DNA of 32,812 nucleotides from a virus, in the IMG/VR virus record IMGVR_UViG_3300021356_000086, positions 1 to 32,812 of that record. The stretch is one strand, 5' to 3'. The translations under genes were made by a program, and so were the position numbers. This document shows, piece by piece, positions 29,897-32,812 of the stretch; position 1 is the first letter of the stretch; every line of letters starts with the position of its first letter. The notes under the pieces were generated by a model, which was given only the letters and a program-made list of their open reading frames with translations, did no database searches and was not told the origin of the DNA.

Positions 29897-31077
29897 TATT
29901 CACCCATATTTATATTTTCAGTTTGCGTACTACCGTTTGCTAAGGTACTTGTAAAAACTAGGGACTTACCGTCACTTGTGGGTGGCATAATTATTCTGGA
30001 CAATGTACTGCCATCCGACTGCAAAACTTCAATAGCTCTTGTACTCATAGCTACCGTACTTCCACCACCATTGACGGTCGCACTAGTTGTCACCGGAATA
30101 AAGTGATTTTTAAGCGGTACACCACTTGCACCACCGCTTTTCAACGATAAAGGCATTTTACCACTATGACTATGAGTTATAGGTATCTTGGCTTTGAGCG
30201 TGACAGTTTTTGCAGAAGTATCTGTCAAAATGTCTAACGATCCGTCCCTAGTCACAACTCCTGTCGGGTCTGTGGAAGTTTCTAAATTTAATGTATCACT
30301 AGTTGATCCTGCACTAATTGTTGATTGATTTGGTGCGCCAACGCTAGCAAATATATTTTGGCTACCACCACTACCACCTGCACTAGATATAGTAATTTTA
30401 TCATTGTTAGTATCGGTTGTAAGAGTTATACCTGAGCCTGCAACAAATGTCAATGTGTCTGTTTCGCTATCAGCCTCAACATTTGAGCCACTAGCAGATC
30501 CAGATCCTGCTTGTACGCCAAATTGTGAAAAAGCATTTGCTGCGGTATTTGTATTAGATATAGTTATTTTTTTAGGACTTGCAGAGGTATTAGTTGTTAA
30601 AGATATACCCGATCCTGCTTCAAACTCTACATTTTCACTAGTTGATGTGGCTGATATAGTTGTCTGTCCATTTACTTGTAATCCTGCAAAAGCGTATTGT
30701 GCCGTTGCGGGTGAAGTCCAAGATATATTACCTAAACCGTCTGTTGTTAAAACTTGTCCACTATCACCGTCGTCACCATTGATAAGCAACTTACCTGATT
30801 TTATATTTATTCTACCTGTGGAGTCTATTCTTAGTGCTTCTGTAGAAGCTGTACCAAAAGCTATATGTGTTCCTGTTGAGGTTGTTGCAATAGATAGATT
30901 ACTATCAGATACGACGGATTGTCCGTCCATATAAAGATTTGCACCATAAGAAATTAATTGAACTGTGGCGTTAGATAAAGTAAAACCCTCACCGGAAGAA
31001 GATGTGTCAAAAAAGTTGTCTTGACTTAATAAATTGTTAATTGCAACTGTATTTCTACTATGAGTTGTTAACGACAC
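29896..31077 (-). CDS. Tail-fibre protein (393 aa)
   Basis: The protein is Ser/Thr/Gly/Asn-rich and beta-like. It contains STEALRIDSTGRINIKSG and GQVLTTDGLGNISW, motifs that recur in the giant fibre (TERVRIESDGVFDLKSA, GQVLTTNGSGTISW), and repeats of the form 'SGITLTTDT-x-x-x-KITIS'. The last 90 residues (HSHSGKMPLSLK, ATVNGGGSTVAMS) form a separate beta tip. Its stop overlaps the giant fibre start by one base, so the two are co-translated and may form one appendage. Confidence 0.8.
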   Translation of the reverse strand: MSLTTHSRNTVAINNLLSQDNFFDTSSSGEGFTLSNATVQLISYGANLYMDGQSVVSDSNLSIATTSTGTHIAFGTASTEALRIDSTGRINIKSGKLLINGDDGDSGQVLTTDGLGNISWTSPATAQYAFAGLQVNGQTTISATSTSENVEFEAGSGISLTTNTSASPKKITISNTNTAANAFSQFGVQAGSGSASGSNVEADSETDTLTFVAGSGITLTTDTNNDKITISSAGGSGGSQNIFASVGAPNQSTISAGSTSDTLNLETSTDPTGVVTRDGSLDILTDTSAKTVTLKAKIPITHSHSGKMPLSLKSGGASGVPLKNHFIPVTTSATVNGGGSTVAMSTRAIEVLQSDGSTLSRIIMPPTSDGKSLVFTSTLANGSTQTENINMGE

Positions 31078-31315
31078 CTTTTATCTCCTGTCTATCGTAA
31101 GTGCCACCTAGATCTTCATACTTTTTGTAAAGAACTTCTAAGTTTTTTCTATGCTCTTTGTATTCATACTCCCACTCAACATAATCAGGGTGATTGTCTG
31201 GTAGTTTCACAATTTCTAAATCCAAAACAGCTACTTCTGTTGCAAGTATTTTTTGTAATGTATATCTTCTTTTGAATATATCGTCAATTACCTTAAATTC
31301 GTGTGATTCAGCCAT
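31058..31315 (-). CDS. 85-aa coiled-coil protein
   Basis: The protein is mostly helix (ILATEVAVLDLEIVKLPDNH, EYEYKEHRKNLEVLYKKYED), with a short loop after the first helix and an end GGTYDRQEIKGVVNNS. The 'L-G-G-T-Y/F' end resembles that of the product of 32338..32550 (DAGGTFD), so the two may be related fibre-assembly or capping proteins. It overlaps the following fibre gene by 20 nt. Confidence 0.6.
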   Translation of the reverse strand: MAESHEFKVIDDIFKRRYTLQKILATEVAVLDLEIVKLPDNHPDYVEWEYEYKEHRKNLEVLYKKYEDLGGTYDRQEIKGVVNNS

Positions 31316-31324
31316 AGACTCCCT

Positions 31325-31344
31325 AGTAATACTTATATATTACT
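31325..31344 (-). other. Seven-base-pair hairpin directly before a ribosome site
   Basis: AGTAATA at 31325-31331 pairs with TATTACT at 31338-31344 around a six-base loop. In the transcript it ends directly before AGGGAG, the ribosome site of the gene at 31315. It lies in a 57-nt gap that contains nothing else I can identify. It could tune translation or protect a processed end. The stem is A/U-rich and only moderately stable. Confidence 0.4.
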
Positions 31345-31372
31345 TAGTGAAATTTTGATTTAAGGTTTTTGG

Positions 31373-31567
31373 TTAAGCTTGAAGTTCAAATAATTTTGCT
31401 TTTAATTTAGTGATACTGTTATTAACAGTAGTAATGTCTGCTTGAATACCTACATCTTCTTGATCAGCAAGCTCAAGTTCAAACATACGCTCTTCTTCTT
31501 TTTTGAGTCTTGCTTGTACATAAGCTATTTGTTCTTCATTTGTTAAATATTCGTAAGTGTGTGGCAT
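31373..31567 (-). CDS. 64-aa coiled-coil protein
   Basis: The protein (MPHTYEYLTNEEQIAYVQAR, then KKEEERMFELELADQED) is highly charged and helical with Leu/Ile heptads towards the end (NNSITKLKAKLFELQA). Family not recognised. With two similar small coiled-coil genes nearby it may support fibre assembly. Confidence 0.6.
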   Translation of the reverse strand: MPHTYEYLTNEEQIAYVQARLKKEEERMFELELADQEDVGIQADITTVNNSITKLKAKLFELQA

Positions 31568-31576
31568 AATTAAATA

Positions 31577-32341
31577 CTACCTATCTTTTTTAAATCTTTG
31601 AGTAATTGCTCTATACGAGTTTTTAAATTTAGAATTAAGTTCACTTTTCTCAACTCTATCTAAATCTATATCTTTTTGTGTCATTTGATCAACCTTAAAA
31701 TCCCAATCATCTCTTTTAAAAGGTATGACTTGTATAAAAGGCGTTCCTCTGTCTATGACTACATCTTTTGTTGAGTGCCATATTGTAGGAAAGTTTATGT
31801 GGTGATAGTGATCTGTTTCTACTATTCCGGGTAATACGGTAAATCTTTTTTCAAATTGATATACAGGTTGCATAAACAATACTGAATATCCGGGTGGTGT
31901 ATATATACGCCACGGGTTGTTAAATTTTACACCCTCTTTAAAATCAGTTTTCTTTAAAGGCCAATTATATATTTGTTGGGTAGAGTGAAAATCTATTCCG
32001 TATTGTGACATACCTTTGTTATCCCACTCTAAAGTTTCCATATCTCTTTGAACTAAAAAGTCAGCCCACATTGGAATAATAAAACCCTGAGTTATTAGAT
32101 CGACAATAGCAGGACATCTTTTGACCGTACCACCACTCCACTTGATAGCCGTTTCTTTTGACTTTCCAAAGTAATTTGGTTTACCTTTTTCGTGGACAGC
32201 GTCTTGAGTTATGTATTCGTCCATATCTCTAAACCATTTTGGTAAGAAAAATTTAGATGGTTTTATACGCGCATATTGTTCAAGACCGGCAACATCCGTC
32301 TTAAATTCTATAAACTTGTTTCCCCCCAGATCAAATTTCAA
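31577..32341 (-). CDS. DUF6065-like protein (copy D)
   Basis: This 254-aa protein has the complete motif set of copies A and C: FLPKWFRDM, KRCPAIVDLITQGFIIPMW (74-92), NPWRIYTPPGYS (142-153), PGIVETDHYHHINFPTIWH (171-189) and GTPFIQVIPFKR (199-210). It is far from the modification island, next to the gene for an S74-chaperone fibre, and overlaps the small upstream gene by 4 nt. Its presence beside a fibre gene supports a link between the family and tail appendages rather than host metabolism. Confidence 0.6.
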   Translation of the reverse strand: MKFDLGGNKFIEFKTDVAGLEQYARIKPSKFFLPKWFRDMDEYITQDAVHEKGKPNYFGKSKETAIKWSGGTVKRCPAIVDLITQGFIIPMWADFLVQRDMETLEWDNKGMSQYGIDFHSTQQIYNWPLKKTDFKEGVKFNNPWRIYTPPGYSVLFMQPVYQFEKRFTVLPGIVETDHYHHINFPTIWHSTKDVVIDRGTPFIQVIPFKRDDWDFKVDQMTQKDIDLDRVEKSELNSKFKNSYRAITQRFKKDR

Positions 32342-32550
32342 TCGAATGTACCCCCTGCATCAGTATATTCAGTAGCTTTAGCGTTAATTTCGTTTTCTAT
32401 TTCCGTAAGAATGTCATCTTCTTTATCAGTTCTATTTTTGTAATTATAATGTTTCATTTCAAGTTCTTGCAATTCACCTTTAAGTCTTTCAAGTAATTCT
32501 TCATTAGACTCTGATTCTGGTTCTTCAAAAATTTTATATGTTATAGTCAT
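32338..32550 (-). CDS. 70-aa coiled-coil protein
   Basis: The protein begins MTITYKIFEEPESESNEELL and continues as a charged helix (RLKGELQELEMKHYNYKN, ILTEIENEINAKATEY), ending DAGGTFD. It starts at the base where the upstream fibre gene stops (TAATG). No family recognised. Its end resembles that of the product of 31058..31315. Confidence 0.6.
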   Translation of the reverse strand: MTITYKIFEEPESESNEELLERLKGELQELEMKHYNYKNRTDKEDDILTEIENEINAKATEYTDAGGTFD

Positions 32551-32812
32551 TAAGCACCTTCTAGCTCATCTATTCTTGCTTCTAATACATTTATCTTAGC
32601 TGATAATTGCTGAACTGCTTTGACTAATGGTCCAACAAATTGTTCATAATCAACTCTACCAAAATCATCTGAATCACTTGAAATTGTTTTATCCGTGTCA
32701 GTTATATCACCTATTTTTAAACCACCAAAAGCATTATTACTTCCTGTTGTGTCAAATACAGCAGTTTTAACTTCTTGTGCTATAAAACCCTGCTGAGTAT
32801 TACCTATTAATG
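32550..32812 (-). CDS. C-terminal end of a tail fibre with S74 intramolecular chaperone (5' truncated by window edge)
   Basis: The last 87 codons of a gene entering from the right edge read GNTQQGFIAQEVKTAVF ... FGGLKIGD ... VDYEQFVGPLVKAVQQLSAK followed by a coiled-coil end (INVLEARIDELEGA) and TAA at 32550-32552. GFIAQEV and the 'Y-x-x-l-v-p-l-v-k-A-v-q-e-L' helix are hallmarks of the Peptidase S74 / endosialidase chaperone domain, which trimerises a fibre or tailspike and then cuts itself off. The catalytic Ser and the fibre itself lie outside the window. Confidence 0.88.
   Translation of the reverse strand, partial: LIGNTQQGFIAQEVKTAVFDTTGSNNAFGGLKIGDITDTDKTISSDSDDFGRVDYEQFVGPLVKAVQQLSAKINVLEARIDELEGA

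Overview
The window is one arm of a tailed double-stranded DNA phage or prophage-like genome, AT-rich and very tightly packed. Almost everything from 32812 down to 282 is on the minus strand, with stops and starts overlapping by 1 to 30 nt. One truncated plus-strand gene (1..215) converges on this long late operon at the left edge. I see no tRNA, rRNA, integrase, insertion sequence or CRISPR array. The genes resemble marine phage genes. An actinobacterial host, perhaps the marine Acidimicrobiia, is my best guess: the [3Fe-4S] ferredoxin has actinobacterial style, the large secreted protein uses poly-threonine linkers, the holin is r1t-like, and a small HTH protein precedes a metallophosphoesterase. 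This host call is inference only.

Layout in transcription order (right to left). 32812..24212: tail-fibre genes, comprising the end of an S74-chaperone fibre, a DUF6065-like protein, coiled-coil proteins, a 393-aa fibre and a 1,894-aa repetitive fibre that carries a cupredoxin-like copper-site motif. 24215..16803: a chain of small fibre or adhesin genes built from shuffled modules (LamG-like, possible fibrinogen-related domains, Gly-rich proteins, small beta domains). 16800..15277: a 41-aa CDGSH-like protein, a PUD/CBM41-like protein and an unknown protein. 15290..9344: a modification island with four 2OG-Fe(II) oxygenase-like proteins, an FkbM-like methyltransferase, three DUF6065-like proteins, a ferredoxin and a small unknown. 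9272..7572: coiled-coil, HTH and metallophosphoesterase genes. 7531..6099: endolysin, holin and SNase-like nuclease. 6084..2335: a 927-aa secreted, membrane-anchored protein and several small membrane proteins. 2357..282: two small Cys-rich proteins and two PF11397-type GlcNAc-transferase-like proteins.

The most interesting possibility is a phage-encoded protein modification pathway. Prolyl-hydroxylase-like enzymes and GlcNAc-transferase-like enzymes of the family that modifies hydroxyproline on eukaryotic Skp1 lie in the same late transcription unit as many adhesins, including a Pro/Tyr/Asn/His-rich one that would be a plausible substrate. Methyltransferase, DUF6065-like and Fe-S proteins accompany them. 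The families are read from motifs. The joint function is a hypothesis.
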